Shown: positions 24,320-34,594 of the stretch, piece by piece
Layout: every line of letters begins with the position of its first letter
Numbering within the stretch: position 1 is the first letter of the stretch
Source of the DNA: Diabrotica undecimpunctata
Taxonomy: Eukaryota; Arthropoda; Insecta; Coleoptera; Chrysomelidae
Length of the DNA: 64,000 nucleotides
NCBI RefSeq assembly: GCF_040954645.1
Contig: NC_092805.1
Coordinates: 69,859,186-69,923,185, forward strand
Direction of reading: 5' to 3'
Program-made: the position numbers and the translations under genes
The notes under the pieces: generated by a model
Seen by the model: only the letters and a program-made list of their open reading frames with translations
What the model was told of the DNA's origin: nothing
Database searches by the model: none

Positions 24320-27195
24320 AACAACTCTGAGAATTTTACAATGAAACGGAAGGTCCGTTGCATCCAATAAAAATAGTTTAGTTAATTTTTTAACTGCTGA
24401 AAACATTGATATAGCGTTGTTAAGTGAAACATGGTTCAAACCAAATCAAAATTATACATTTAAAGATTATAATATAATCCGCCAGGATAGATACGATGGG
24501 TATGCCGGTGTAGCAATTTTGATTAAAACTTCTATCCCATTCTGTCAAGTGAATATTACTAAAAATTTCAATGATACAATTTTAGTTTGTGGCATCTCCG
24601 TTAAATTTAAAAATTTAGAAGTGAGTTTCTTGTCTTTGTATAATCCACCTAAAGTCCGTACTTCTAAAGATGATTGGAAAAATATCTTTTCTCAAGTTAG
24701 ATCACCTTGTATAATTGGAGTGGATATGAATGATCATAACTCATTATGGGGCTCGTCAGCAGTGTCAAGGACCCAAATCTTATTATTTTGAATAATGGGG
24801 AACCCACATTATCTTTCCAAATATGATACTCAGAAATCTATGATTGACATTTCTCTCTGTACAGCTAATCTAGCCAGTAAAGTTTCCTGGTACGTCTCTT
24901 TAGATACCTTAGGGTCAAATCATTTTGCTATAACCATGAACCTTTCCACATCTAACAAATCACATGAAACAATTTATCCAAAAAGCAAATGGAATATCAA
25001 TAAAGCCAATTGGTCACTTTATACATCCTTAATAGAAAAAATGTTTGTCAACTATAGTAGCTCTTTAAACACTTACGAAAATTATAATTTTCTTATTGAT
25101 TGTATTAATGAATCTGCTTCAAAATCTATTCCTCAATATAAAATTCTTAAACTTCTCCTAAAAATCGTCCCCCACCACCATTGTGGGACCCTTAATGTGA
25201 TATAATAATTAATGACAGAAAAAAGTCATTAAAAGCTTACAAACTTTCATCGAGTTTTGATACCTACTTAAAGTACTCCAATTTAAACAAAAATACCTCT
25301 TCTAAGCAAATATGGTCACAGGCCAACAAAATAAATCGAAAAACGCAGAATAGTATAAAACCGTTCAGCAATGAAGTTTTAGAGGACTTCTTTAATAAAG
25401 TTTCTCCTCCCTGCTCCAAACAAAATCACCAATCTAATCACTTTTGTTGAAACCTTTTACTAAATCTGAATTAGATTTCGCTCTCAAAAATTGCAATAAT
25501 AACTCCCCAGGGATTGATCAAATCAAATACCCTATGTTAATCAACCTACCAAGAGACGCTAAAGATCTACTGTTACAGGTTTTTAATGATATCATTCAAA
25601 ATAACATCGTTATTGATTCATTTAAAAACTCCATTGTTGTTCCTATCCTAAAGTCTGGTAAAGATCCAAATATTGCAAATTCATACAGACCAATATCGTT
25701 ACTTTCCTGTGTTTTTAAAACTCTAGAGAGACTCATAAAATTTAAACTGGATTGGTGGTTACAAAAAATAATTTGCTACTAGAAAATCAGTTTGGATATA
25801 AAAGAAGCTTTGGAACACTAGATTCTCTAACAACCACTGTGGTAGATGTACAAAATAACTTAAAGAGAAACAACTATTTAATAGGACTATTCTTGGATAT
25901 TGAGGGAGCATATACGAATCGGTTTGCTTGTCAACTTTAAGAAACAAAATGGATAATTTATTTATTATGCCAATCGCATTCGTGAATACAATAATTGGAT
26001 TTTACACAAAGAGGATCATCTATGTAAGAGATCATAATAACAAGCTAATTGGACCTCGATATAATTATCAAGGTATACCACAAGGCTCAGTTTTATCTCC
26101 AATCTTATTCAATATATACAGCTCTGACATACATAACATCCAAATAAATAACAGTTTATTCAAAATCGTACAGTATGCCGACGATTTCTGCATCTACACA
26201 GAAAACAAAAATATGAAACCTGTATGCAAAGCCTTAGCAAAGTATGTGAATCCCTTTTTTCATGGTTCTTAGAGAATGGTCTCAATTTATCTATAGAAAA
26301 ATCAGTAGTATCATCTTCACAAGACATAACATTTCGTATTCACGTATCAAAAACAACAGAAGGGACTGGATGCGCATACTTTTTACCTGCTACAAACGTA
26401 GAATTCAAGTATAAACTACCAAATGAATTTTCAATCTTTTCAGCGGAATCAGCTATCTATACTTGAAGATCTATAATATGTTAAAAACACCTGCAATAGA
26501 CATATTTTAATTGTGTCAGATTGCCTTTCAGTTTTGCAGAGCATAAAAAACATTGAATTGTCCTCAACATTAAGCAACCCCTACATATTTGAAAAAAAAA
26601 TCGATTGTATCATTTATTATCGACTGGAGTCAACATAAAATTTATTTGGGTCAAAGCACATATTGGTCTCAAACATAATGAATATGTAGATCATTTAGCT
26701 AAAATGAGTCTAACAACTGGCTCTACGTTGATATATATGCTTAATACATCAGATGTTACTATGATTTTCAAAAAAAAATCAGCAATTTAGATGGAAAGAG
26801 CACTGGAAACTTTACTGTTCTACAAACCATAAAAAGTATACCTCTTTACAACCAATTATATCTCAAGCAACCTGGTTTCAGAATTTCAAAGCTCCTCGTA
26901 AATATATTACTACTATAAATCGAATACGCTTTGGACATGCATGCTACCATGCCATTTATTTAAAATAAAAGTCATCGATGATGATAGTTGCAAACATTGT
27001 GGTAAGCTAGGTGACCTCGATCACATCTTCTTTGAATGTCCTAAATTTATTCAGCATTCAAACTCCATGTATACAAAATTAACTAAATGCAATACATACG
27101 CTCCATATAATATACAGTCCTTGTTAGCCATAGGTTCTGTAATAATATATAATTTAATTATAGAATTTTTGTCAGACACATGCATAGCTTTATAA
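24320..27195 (+). pseudogene. LINE ORF2: endonuclease, RT, RNase H, internally deleted
   Basis: The endonuclease starts near 24325 (RILQ-NGRSVASNKNSLV), then IALLSETWFK, CIIGVDMNDHNSLWGS and a SDHFAI-like block near 24915 (GSNHFAI). RT blocks follow: NNNSPGIDQIKYPML, NSYRPISLLSC, LGLFLDIEGAY (as GLFLDIEGAY), YQGIPQGSVLSPILFNIYSSD and QYADDFCIYTE with the catalytic YADD. Directly after LSIEKSVVSSSQ the sequence passes to VSKTTEGTGCAYF, the start of RNase H, so the RT thumb (about 200 residues in relatives) is deleted near 26330. RNase H continues with SDCLSVLQSI and KFIWVKAHIGLKHNEYVD. The C-terminal CKHCGKLGDLDHIFFEC ends near 27195. At least six frame breaks. Confidence 0.83.
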
Positions 27196-27249
27196 ATCTG
27201 GTACTCGTTCATGAAAACTTTCATGAGCGTGTATAGGGTTAGACTTATA

Positions 27250-27339
27250 TGTTACATATAGGATAAATAAAGTATTCCCTTTATCCTATATCCTATATAG
27301 GATAAACAAAGGGTATACTTAGTTTATCCTATATGTAAC
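27250..27339. repeat. Long imperfect hairpin at the LINE 3' end
   Basis: Two arms of about 40 bases face each other. The left contains GTTACATATAGGATAAATAA and the right its near complement TAGTTTATCCTATATGTAAC. The centre is TATATCCTATATAGGATA. The arms differ mainly by short indels. It sits just past the last LINE coding block, so it may be the element's 3' UTR with an inverted self-copy. Confidence 0.7.
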
Positions 27340-27611
27340 AATACCTTATCCGTGGTCCAGTATTATTTGTCTGTTAAAATAAATGTCTTAACGGACCCCT
27401 AGACGAGAAGTGAGTGTCCTTGTATTTTCCTTCGACGTGTTCTTCTATTAATTATTCGTCTATTTTGTTTTATCGTTTTAGGGATATCACTGTGCATTTG
27501 TCTGAGAGAAATAATCTGTACTTATGTATATATACTTTCTTAAATAATATATTATAACCTTTCGAGACTGGCTGAATGACGAAAGCTTTGCCACAAATAT
27601 ATATAAATATA
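27340..27611. other. Non-coding spacer between LINE and pogo element
   Basis: No gene. It ends in an AT-rich TATATATAAATATA tract in which the TA target of the pogo-type element lies. Confidence 0.4.
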
Positions 27612-28002
27612 GGGGAGAGTGTTCCACAGCGAAACATGTTCCACACTGAAACAAAGAGATTTTAAAATTCAAATACCGCGCCAAATCAACGCAACCTTCG
27701 CTTCAGAGAAGTTCCCGCCGTCCTCTACTTGTTATCTTAACCTCAGTGTGTGTAAATCCGCCGTTCTGTTGCGACGAAAAAAATATTGTTTTTCTGGTTC
27801 CAAGTAAATTTTAAGTGATATATTTTCAACCCGGTAAGTCTCCAATTATTTAATTTAATATTTGCTAAGAACGTTGCGGGGTTATGGTACATAATTGATT
27901 GATGATTTCTGAAATTTGCGGCATTTTGAATGTTTTAGGTTAGGTTGTTAAGTTAGTTGTTGGGAAAAGTGGTTAATGGTCCAGATTGAAACAAGTCCAT
28001 GT

Positions 28003-28034
28003 GGGGCACAGTGAAACATGTTTCACTGTACCCC
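28003..28034. promoter_or_regulatory. Left subterminal palindrome of pogo element
   Basis: GGGGCACAGTGAAAC faces GTTTCACTGTACCCC across two bases, with one mismatch. Related single sites (CACACTGAAAC) lie nearer the left end. The motif matches the right-hand palindrome at 30226-30259, so it probably marks transposase binding. This is inferred from symmetry only. Confidence 0.6.
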
Positions 28035-28090
28035 ATGACACATGCAACAATGTTTTAATTATTTATTTTTAGTTGTCATCCAAGTTTAAG

Positions 28091-30115
28091 ATGGCTCGTA
28101 ACCGTAAGCGCAAAACAAACATTGGCACTTTCAGTCAAGAGCAGATGAAAGCAGCTGTGCGTCTCGTTGTTCAAGAAAATCTGCCTATAAGACGAGCAGC
28201 CGAATTACAAAGTGTTGCCTATGTTACTTTGTTTAGGTAAGAAATCAGATGCATTTAAGTAACTTTTTCTGTTGTATGATGCACTATTTTTCATTTCTAA
28301 AAATAGTTTTTCTTTTATTTTAGGCATGTACGCAAAGTTAAAGCGAACCCCGATTCAGACACTGTTTTTCGTCCCAAATATGATGTGAGGTTAATTTTTA
28401 CACATGATGAAGAGAAAACCTTAGTTGACTATATTTTGACCTCTGCAAAGATGTGCTATGGACTTACTCCACTGGAATGCCGCAAGCTTGCGTTTGAGTC
28501 AGCAATAAAAAACAATAAGGAAATCCCTAATAATTGGAAAGAACAAAAAATGGCAGGTAGAGAGTGGTATTTTGGCTTCAGGAAAAGGCATCCAGAATTA
28601 AGTTGTCGAAAACCAGAAGCTTGTAGTTTATCTCGTTCTACTGCGTTTAACAGGCACAATGTTTCAACTTTTTTCAAAAATCTTGAAACAGTTCTTAAGC
28701 GTGAGTCTCGTTTTAGTGATGGCAGTAGAGTCTTTAATTTAGACGAAACTGAAACCACCACAGTTCATGCTCCTCCTAAAATTCTTGCCAAAAAAGGTAT
28801 GAAACAGGTCTCTCAATGTACTAGTGGGGATAGAGGGGTTCTTGTAACGACCTGCAGTATCATTTGTGCTGGTGGTTATGCATTACCTCCGGCCATGGTA
28901 TTTCCCAGAGTCCATTTCAAGGAAATGATGATACAAGATGCTCCAGCTGGTACGTTGGGATTGGCTGCTTCTTCTGGATGGATGAACAGGGAATTATTTC
29001 CGCAAGTAATGGAACATTTTATAAAATATTCTTCTAGTTCTTGTAACAACCCCAGCCTTCTCATTATGAATAATCACGAGAGCCATTTGTCAATGGAAAC
29101 CTTGGATCTTGCAAAGTCGAATGGGGTCACAATATTGGCACTACCTCCACACTGCTCAAACAAAATGCAGCCCTTAGATGTAGCAGTATTTTCATCGTTC
29201 AAGGCGTATTATAACAATGCCATGCAAGGTTGGCTTCTTAATCACCCTGGTATTCCAGTAAATATTTTTAATGTCGGAAGTTTTGTTAAAGTTGCGCATG
29301 AAAGATCAATGACACCTACGAACATCAGTTCAGAATTTAAGAAAACTGGCATCTTCCCTTATGATCCAGAAATATTTTCAGATGACGATTTCCTCATGTC
29401 GGCTGTAACAGACAGACCAGAAAATCATTCTGAACCAACAGTTACTCAACAGCCTGAGCAAGAAACAGAAAAACAGCAAGGCATTGAGGGAACTGATCAA
29501 ACGCCAGCAGAAAATAAAACCAATAATAAATCTTCTTTTGTTTCTCCACAAATCTTTCGAGGATTTCCAAAGGCACAAAAAAGAAAGATTCAGAAATCTA
29601 GAAGGCAACAAAAAACAATTATTGCGACTGACACTCCTGAAAAGGACGAACTAGCTAAAAAGGAATTGAGTAGAAAAAAAGTAAACCAAACAGCTGTTAA
29701 AAAGGTGACAAGAAAAATTACAGATGATGATGATGACGAAGAACAAGAATGGCAGGAATCATCAAGTGAAAGCGATTGGACACCGGAAGATCCAATTCCA
29801 GATCTTACTGAGGAATTAACCAGACCTCCAACTAAAAATAACTTCGTTTTGGTACAGTTTACGACCAAGAATTTGATTTACTTTGTTGGGAAAATATTGA
29901 ACGTTTTGGAAAAAGATGAATTTGAAATTTCCTTTATGAGGAAAAGCGCAAAAGTAACTGGCAAATTCTTCTTTCCTACAAATCCAGATATTTCAGTTGT
30001 TCGGTTAGAAGATATTAAAATGCTTTTACCTCAACCGATTCTTTCTGGCTCAACGTCAAGACAAAATGCCTACATGAGTTTTGAAATAAATTTTAACAAT
30101 CATGACGTTCGGTAA
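28091..30115 (+). CDS. pogo-family transposase, 645 aa, one intron, catalytic Asp replaced
   Basis: Exons 28091-28236 and 28324-30115 join AG to G (Arg), with donor GTAAGA and acceptor TTTTAG. The protein starts MARNRKRKTNIG. A psq-type helix-turn-helix spans residues 13-50 (AAVRLVVQENLPIRRAAEL), and a CENP-B-type second DNA-binding domain about residues 70-150 (GREWYFGFRKRHPELS). In the DDE_1 core, FNLDETETT gives the first Asp and KMQPLDVAVF the third. The second block reads LLIMNNHESHLS where relatives have DNH, so Asp is Asn (codon AAT). The tail has DDDDDEEQEW and ESSSESDW, then a compact C-terminal domain. The reading frame is otherwise complete. Either the copy is catalytically dead, or the protein is kept for DNA binding. 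Confidence 0.9.
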
Positions 30116-30225
30116 AATATATCTAAGTTCATTTAGGTCCTAGTGAGTAAAACTTGTATGACACTACATATTTTACATTAAACATATTTTTGTTTAGAAA
30201 GTGTTTCATTGTACCCCACCGATAG

Positions 30226-30259
30226 TTTCAGTGTGCCCCATATTTGGGGCACACTGAAA
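30226..30259. promoter_or_regulatory. Right subterminal palindrome of pogo element
   Basis: TTTCAGTGTGCCCCA and TGGGGCACACTGAAA form perfect 15-base arms around a 4-base loop. Another half-site, GTTTCATTGTACCCC, lies at 30203-30217. It mirrors the left subterminal site and is likely a transposase-binding site. Confidence 0.6.
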
Positions 30260-30429
30260 CAAATGACATGGTAATAAAAAAATAATAAAAGATAGTTAAT
30301 ATTATTAGGTAATTCAAACCAATCGCTGCTATAATGACAAGTAATGTCTAATATTTGCGATATTACAAACAAATTATACAAAAATCTAATTTTTCTAAAA
30401 AAAATGATCCACTGTGGAATACTCTCCCC

Positions 30430-30431
<2 letters not shown>

Positions 30432-30461
<30 letters not shown>
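30432..30461. repeat. (TA)n microsatellite at the pogo insertion site
   Basis: About 14 TA units directly follow the right end of the pogo element; a shorter AT tract flanks its left end. The element therefore landed in a TA array. Confidence 0.85.
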
Positions 30462-30463
<2 letters not shown>

Positions 30464-31425
30464 TCTAGCGGTTAATGAGAGCTCCGTACTAAAACGGTAT
30501 TATACTAACTCCAGGCGAATATACACTGTGTATATTATTATCTGGGTAGCGCTTTATGTGGACTCCGACCAACACGTCGGATTAAGTGGACTCTGTAATA
30601 GGTTAAAACACTTTTGGGATCCGTATACATTTCTTTGCGTACCCAACTAAACTCCTCCGTTGTTGCCAATAATTTGATTAGTCGTAGATTTTTAAATTTT
30701 ACAGCAGGTACGTTTTGGAACTTCAAATTTATTTAAATATCAATCAATTTAGTCATCGAGAAATTTCACAAATACGTACTTGGTTAATGTAGTTAAATAT
30801 TTTAATAATTATAATTTATATTACTTGCTTTAATTATAGATAAACTGAAATTAGTGTCTATTATAAACTTTGAATAGGCAAGTGTCCATTTTTATGTACT
30901 AGAATTTTTTTTAATACATTGGCACTGAAATATTTATTATATTATAAATGTACTTTCCGATGTTTCGATTGCTATAGTGTATGACTTACAATATTTGTTT
31001 CATCAAGCAGTAAAATTTAAATTATAATAATTTATAAATCAATCTTAAAATTATAATTTTTTACTGTCTAATTTAAATATTTCGATTTTTCATTGTAGGG
31101 AATTCAATATACTACTATACTTTAGATACACATAAACACATAGATATAATATTTCGGTGTCTTATGGTATAATTTTAGCCAACATATCTATTACAATTAC
31201 ATATAATATGTTCGGCCATATCGTTTTAAATACTTTGTCGCTTGTGCAAGCTATCATTGTTTTCAATGTTAAATCATTGTTTTTTGTATCTTGCGTTGTC
31301 AGGCATATAATTTTTAATTTAGAGGTACACGTATGTATAATATTCTTTTTTCTGTCACTTGGTTTAAATATAGTACACTTACATTCTTCTTGCTTATTTA
31401 TTTTTATTCGTAATACTTATAAAGT
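30462..31425. other. AT-rich non-coding stretch
   Basis: No gene or repeat recognised. The 125-codon open frame at 31157-31534 runs into the RT fragment below and has no recognisable motif in its first two thirds. Confidence 0.4.
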
Positions 31426-31615
31426 ATGTAATAACGTACCCGTTGTTGCAAAAATCAACAACGAGTACGAAAGATATCAGGTATTAGGGGTAGTATTTGT
31501 CAATCGAAATGCCGCTTACGACATATTAAATTAGAGAAAATTTCTCCAAAAATTCTATGACGTCCCCTTAGATAAAAACATCACTTGTTTTATTCACAAT
31601 CTAGATTGAATTTCT
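31426..31615 (+). pseudogene. jockey-type RT fragment outside the left arm
   Basis: The frame reads EYERYQVLGVVFVNRNAAYD and, after a stop, FLQKFYDVPLDKN. This is the same RT block as the jockey copies at about 39290-39440 and in the right arm (VVFFNLNAAYDTL, QKLYGIPLD). It is a short, isolated fragment. Confidence 0.65.
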
Positions 31616-31669
31616 CTCTTCTGTTGATTCGCTTGTATTTGTTTTTCATTTTGTTGATTTTAAGTAAAA

Positions 31670-31705
31670 TCTGCGACATCTTCACTTTGTTGAAGATGTC
31701 GCAGA
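31670..31705. repeat. Perfect 15-bp-arm hairpin
   Basis: TCTGCGACATCTTCA and TGAAGATGTCGCAGA are exact reverse complements separated by CTTTGT. It lies about 180 bases outside the left arm of the large inverted repeat. Confidence 0.85.
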
Positions 31706-32292
31706 CGGGAGAGAGTTTCTTATGAGATCAATATCATTACCATATGCTAGAAGTGCTTGGTACTTTGGGCCATTAATGGATTGCATTTTAAATAGGCGAT
31801 TTCTATTTTAGAACGCTGTTCTTTAATTTTTTGAATATTTGAATTGAGAATCTGTATATTATTCGACTGTTTTATAACAGTGTTTCTTGTGTTATAGAAT
31901 ATAGTGCTGTTTATATAGTGCTGTTTAATAATAATAAAGTTCAAGCAACAATTCATATATGCAATAACTTGGTACTGATATCTCTGCTCCCCCATACCAG
32001 GTAGCAGTCCCGAAAACATTAAAACTGCTACACTCATGCTTCCTATTATCCAACGATTAGCCAGTCCAGGACTATACCCTTATTATGGTACTAATATTGC
32101 TGCTGTCCCTTATAAGTGAATAAAATATGCAAGGAAGATTTTGGCAATTTAATAGGATTTTGTATGTTAGAATATTATTACACCGAGAAAGTGAAAAATA
32201 TCTATTTGTTATACGGATTTAATCTATAGATGAAATATTAGAATGCTATTAGCAGCAAATAATATGGCAGATAATATGCTGGAATTAGCAGT

Positions 32293-32339
32293 AGCATGTA
32301 CTAACAGTGGCCATACCTAGTCCACTGTTAGTACATGCT
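32293..32339. repeat. Perfect 18-bp-arm hairpin in left arm
   Basis: AGCATGTACTAACAGTGG and CCACTGTTAGTACATGCT flank an 11-base loop. The partner site at 63467-63513 has shorter arms with a mismatch, so the left copy has been made perfect. Confidence 0.85.
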
Positions 32340-32344
32340 TTTAG

Positions 32345-33800
32345 AAAAGAGAAAGCCAACTTATCCAATTTAAAAGCAGACAAAATCAATTCCAAATATG
32401 GATCGTAAGCCAATCCCTTATGTAAAGACTCTAAAGTAATAATTAGTGAAACTGTAAGCCAACAGCATAAAGTGCTGGTACTAGATATACAAGTAAAATA
32501 TGAAATAAAACCAAAATATCGAGGAGAGTCACAAAAACAATTAATTGACGTTAACAAGCGACAAAGTAGTTCAATTTAGAACAGAAATAAAAAAAGAATG
32601 TGTTGGAATATGGAAAAAGGTCATAATGAAATTAGGAGAAATGTGTCAAAAATTATTAAAGAGGGTGTAACTAAAATACTTGAAAAAATCTCAGAAAATT
32701 GACTTAAAAATTGGTAAATATAGATAGTCAGACGATGTTTAAGACAATATAAAAGACAAGAGAAGATTATATAAGGAGGGACAAGAAAAAATATCAGAAT
32801 AAGATTATCAAAAGTATCAAATAGATAAAGAGGAAGCAAATGTGCGGTAGCACAATCTAAGGTAGCAGCGCATGAAAAGCTGTACAATGAACTGAGTACT
32901 AAGAAAAAAATATATACAAAATTGTTAAAAGTGGAGCAAAGAAAACCAAAGATTTTAATCAGATTAAATGTATACGAGATAAATACATTAAACTATTTAT
33001 GCAAGGAAAGGATCTAAAAAATAGCTACAAGGAGTTCTTTAACGACTAATTGAACTAAGAGTTTGAGAAAGCATCTATAGAGGCAACAGAGACAGTAATA
33101 GCAATGGTGCCGAAAATGACGACCGCGGAAGTAATTCAAGAGCTACATAAGATGAAAAAAGAAAAGGCATAGGTCCTGATGGCATCCCTGGATATATATG
33201 ATCAGCATTAGGAAAATCAGGAACAAGTTGGCTAACAGGACTATTTAATAGAATTTTGAAAGTAAGGCGAATACCGGATGAATGGAGAAGTAGCATTTTA
33301 GTACCTGTATACAAAAACAAAGTAGATGTTAAACTCTGTACAAACTATAGAGCCCTAAAACTACTCTGTCACACCATGAAACTGTGGGAGAGAATAATTG
33401 ATAGTAGGATAGAGGAAGAAACAGAAATATTAGAAAATCAGTTTAAATTCATGCAAATCATATCAACAACGGATGCAATTTTTATCATAAGGCAAGTAAT
33501 GGAAAACTAATGTTAGAACAAGTGAGGGTAAGACTGATAAATTTCATTTGAGAATAGTATTGCATACGGGGGTCAGTGCTAATCCCTTATCTCTTCTAAT
33601 TAGTGTTGGAAAAATTAACGAAAACATGTTAAGGAGATATCCCTTGGTGCCTTATGTATGCTAACGATGTGGTGTTAGTAAGAGATAAGGAGAGATAATT
33701 GAATTAATGATTGAGACAATGGAGATGGGCGCTTGAGCAAAAAGGTTTAAAAATAAGGTAAACAAAAACAGAGTATCTAAAGTGTGCATTTAAAAATCAA
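32345..33800 (+). pseudogene. RTE-like LINE remnant (linker and RT) in left arm
   Basis: The endonuclease-RT linker reads DVNKRQSSSI and EEANVR-like blocks near 32540-32900. The RT start follows with EVIQELHKMKKEKA, IGPDGIPGYI, SGTSWLTGLFNRILKVRRIP and ILVPVYKNKVDVKLCTNYRA. ENQFKFMQIISTTDAIFIIR covers 33430-33500, and a decayed YANDVVLV (for YADD) is near 33656. Many stops break it. The mirrored copy occupies 61981-63480. Confidence 0.72.
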
Positions 33801-34387
33801 CATTAGATATTGATATTGGATACCCTATACTATTTAATCAACGGAAATACTAAGATCACACGGGGAGAATAATATGGGTTATTTCTGGTTTCGTCAAAAT
33901 TTACGCTGAAATTACTAACAAGAGAGTGCTCTCACTTCCACATGTTGAAATTGATATATAGTACCAACAGATGCTAGTCATATACCATCAGCACTAATAA
34001 AATGGAAACTATCAAATTAATGTCAATTTCATTTAATCAAACGTACTAACCTTAAAAATGATCATTTAAGATAACACACCTCAAAAATATTGACAATAAA
34101 TTAAAAATAGCTTAAGCGTTATAAAAGTAACAGAGTAGCAAAGCTCACAGCATGAGAATAGTGCCTCGTACTTTTATAAAGAAATTTGTTGACAGACAAA
34201 TATTTATTTTTTTATATACTAGGTTCTAAGAAAAGTGTACTCAAAACGAATAAATATTATCTAACAAGTGTTTTATTCCAGTTTCATATGAAAGCACCAG
34301 ATCTTAGATATTATAAATTTCGTCATAGGTGCAAATTATAAATGAAAACCAAATGATAGAGCATATAGTGAAATATAAATATCTTAG
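33801..34387. other. Arm sequence between LINE and piggyBac
   Basis: Non-coding. In the right arm the same sequence lies at 58343-58922, and a 3.06-kb segment absent here starts at its far end (near left coordinate 33813). Confidence 0.5.
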
Positions 34388-34594
34388 CCCTCTATTGCCC
34401 GACTTTTTTGTAAACTTGTTTGTTTATAAAATGTTTTAGTTTGTATATGTGCTCAAATATCCATTTACAACAACTAGTAATTTTTTTAGATTTTTTAAAT
34501 TTCGTTTGGTGAGAGTTTTGGGAGTGTTTAGCAAAAACTAACGAATTAAGTTATATATTTATTTATTATGTCATTCAAAAAAACAAATATTTGT

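Larger units (their letters stand above)
22798..27240 (+). mobile_element. I-type LINE (ORF1, endonuclease, RT, RNase H), decayed
   Basis: About 4.4 kb of plus-strand non-LTR retrotransposon in normal order: ORF1 with CCHC knuckles, then an endonuclease, RT, RNase H and a C-terminal Cys/His motif. An RNase H domain after the RT points to the I/R1/LOA group rather than to plain jockey. The 5' edge is near 22800, where CGCTTCCCC faces GGGGAGCG in a small hairpin. The 3' edge is near the AT-rich hairpin at 27250. The copy is dead through several stops, frameshifts and a deletion. Confidence 0.82.
27612..30429. mobile_element. pogo-type transposon, nearly intact
   Basis: The left end GGGGAGAGTGTTCCACAG and the reverse complement of the right end GGGGAGAGTATTCCACAG differ at one position. 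Both ends are flanked by TA (27610-27611 and 30430-30431). The 2818-bp element carries a complete spliced transposase gene and paired subterminal palindromes. It was inserted into an AT-dinucleotide tract that continues on the right. The closely matched TIRs and unbroken ORF suggest it is the youngest autonomous-type element in the window. Confidence 0.92.

Noticed and set aside
28456..29868. Minus-strand open frames inside the pogo transposase gene
   Set aside because: They overlap a well-supported plus-strand gene and have no family resemblance.
31157..31534. 125-codon hydrophobic open frame
   Set aside because: AT-rich sequence gives Ile/Phe/Leu runs by chance. Only its end matches anything, an RT fragment.
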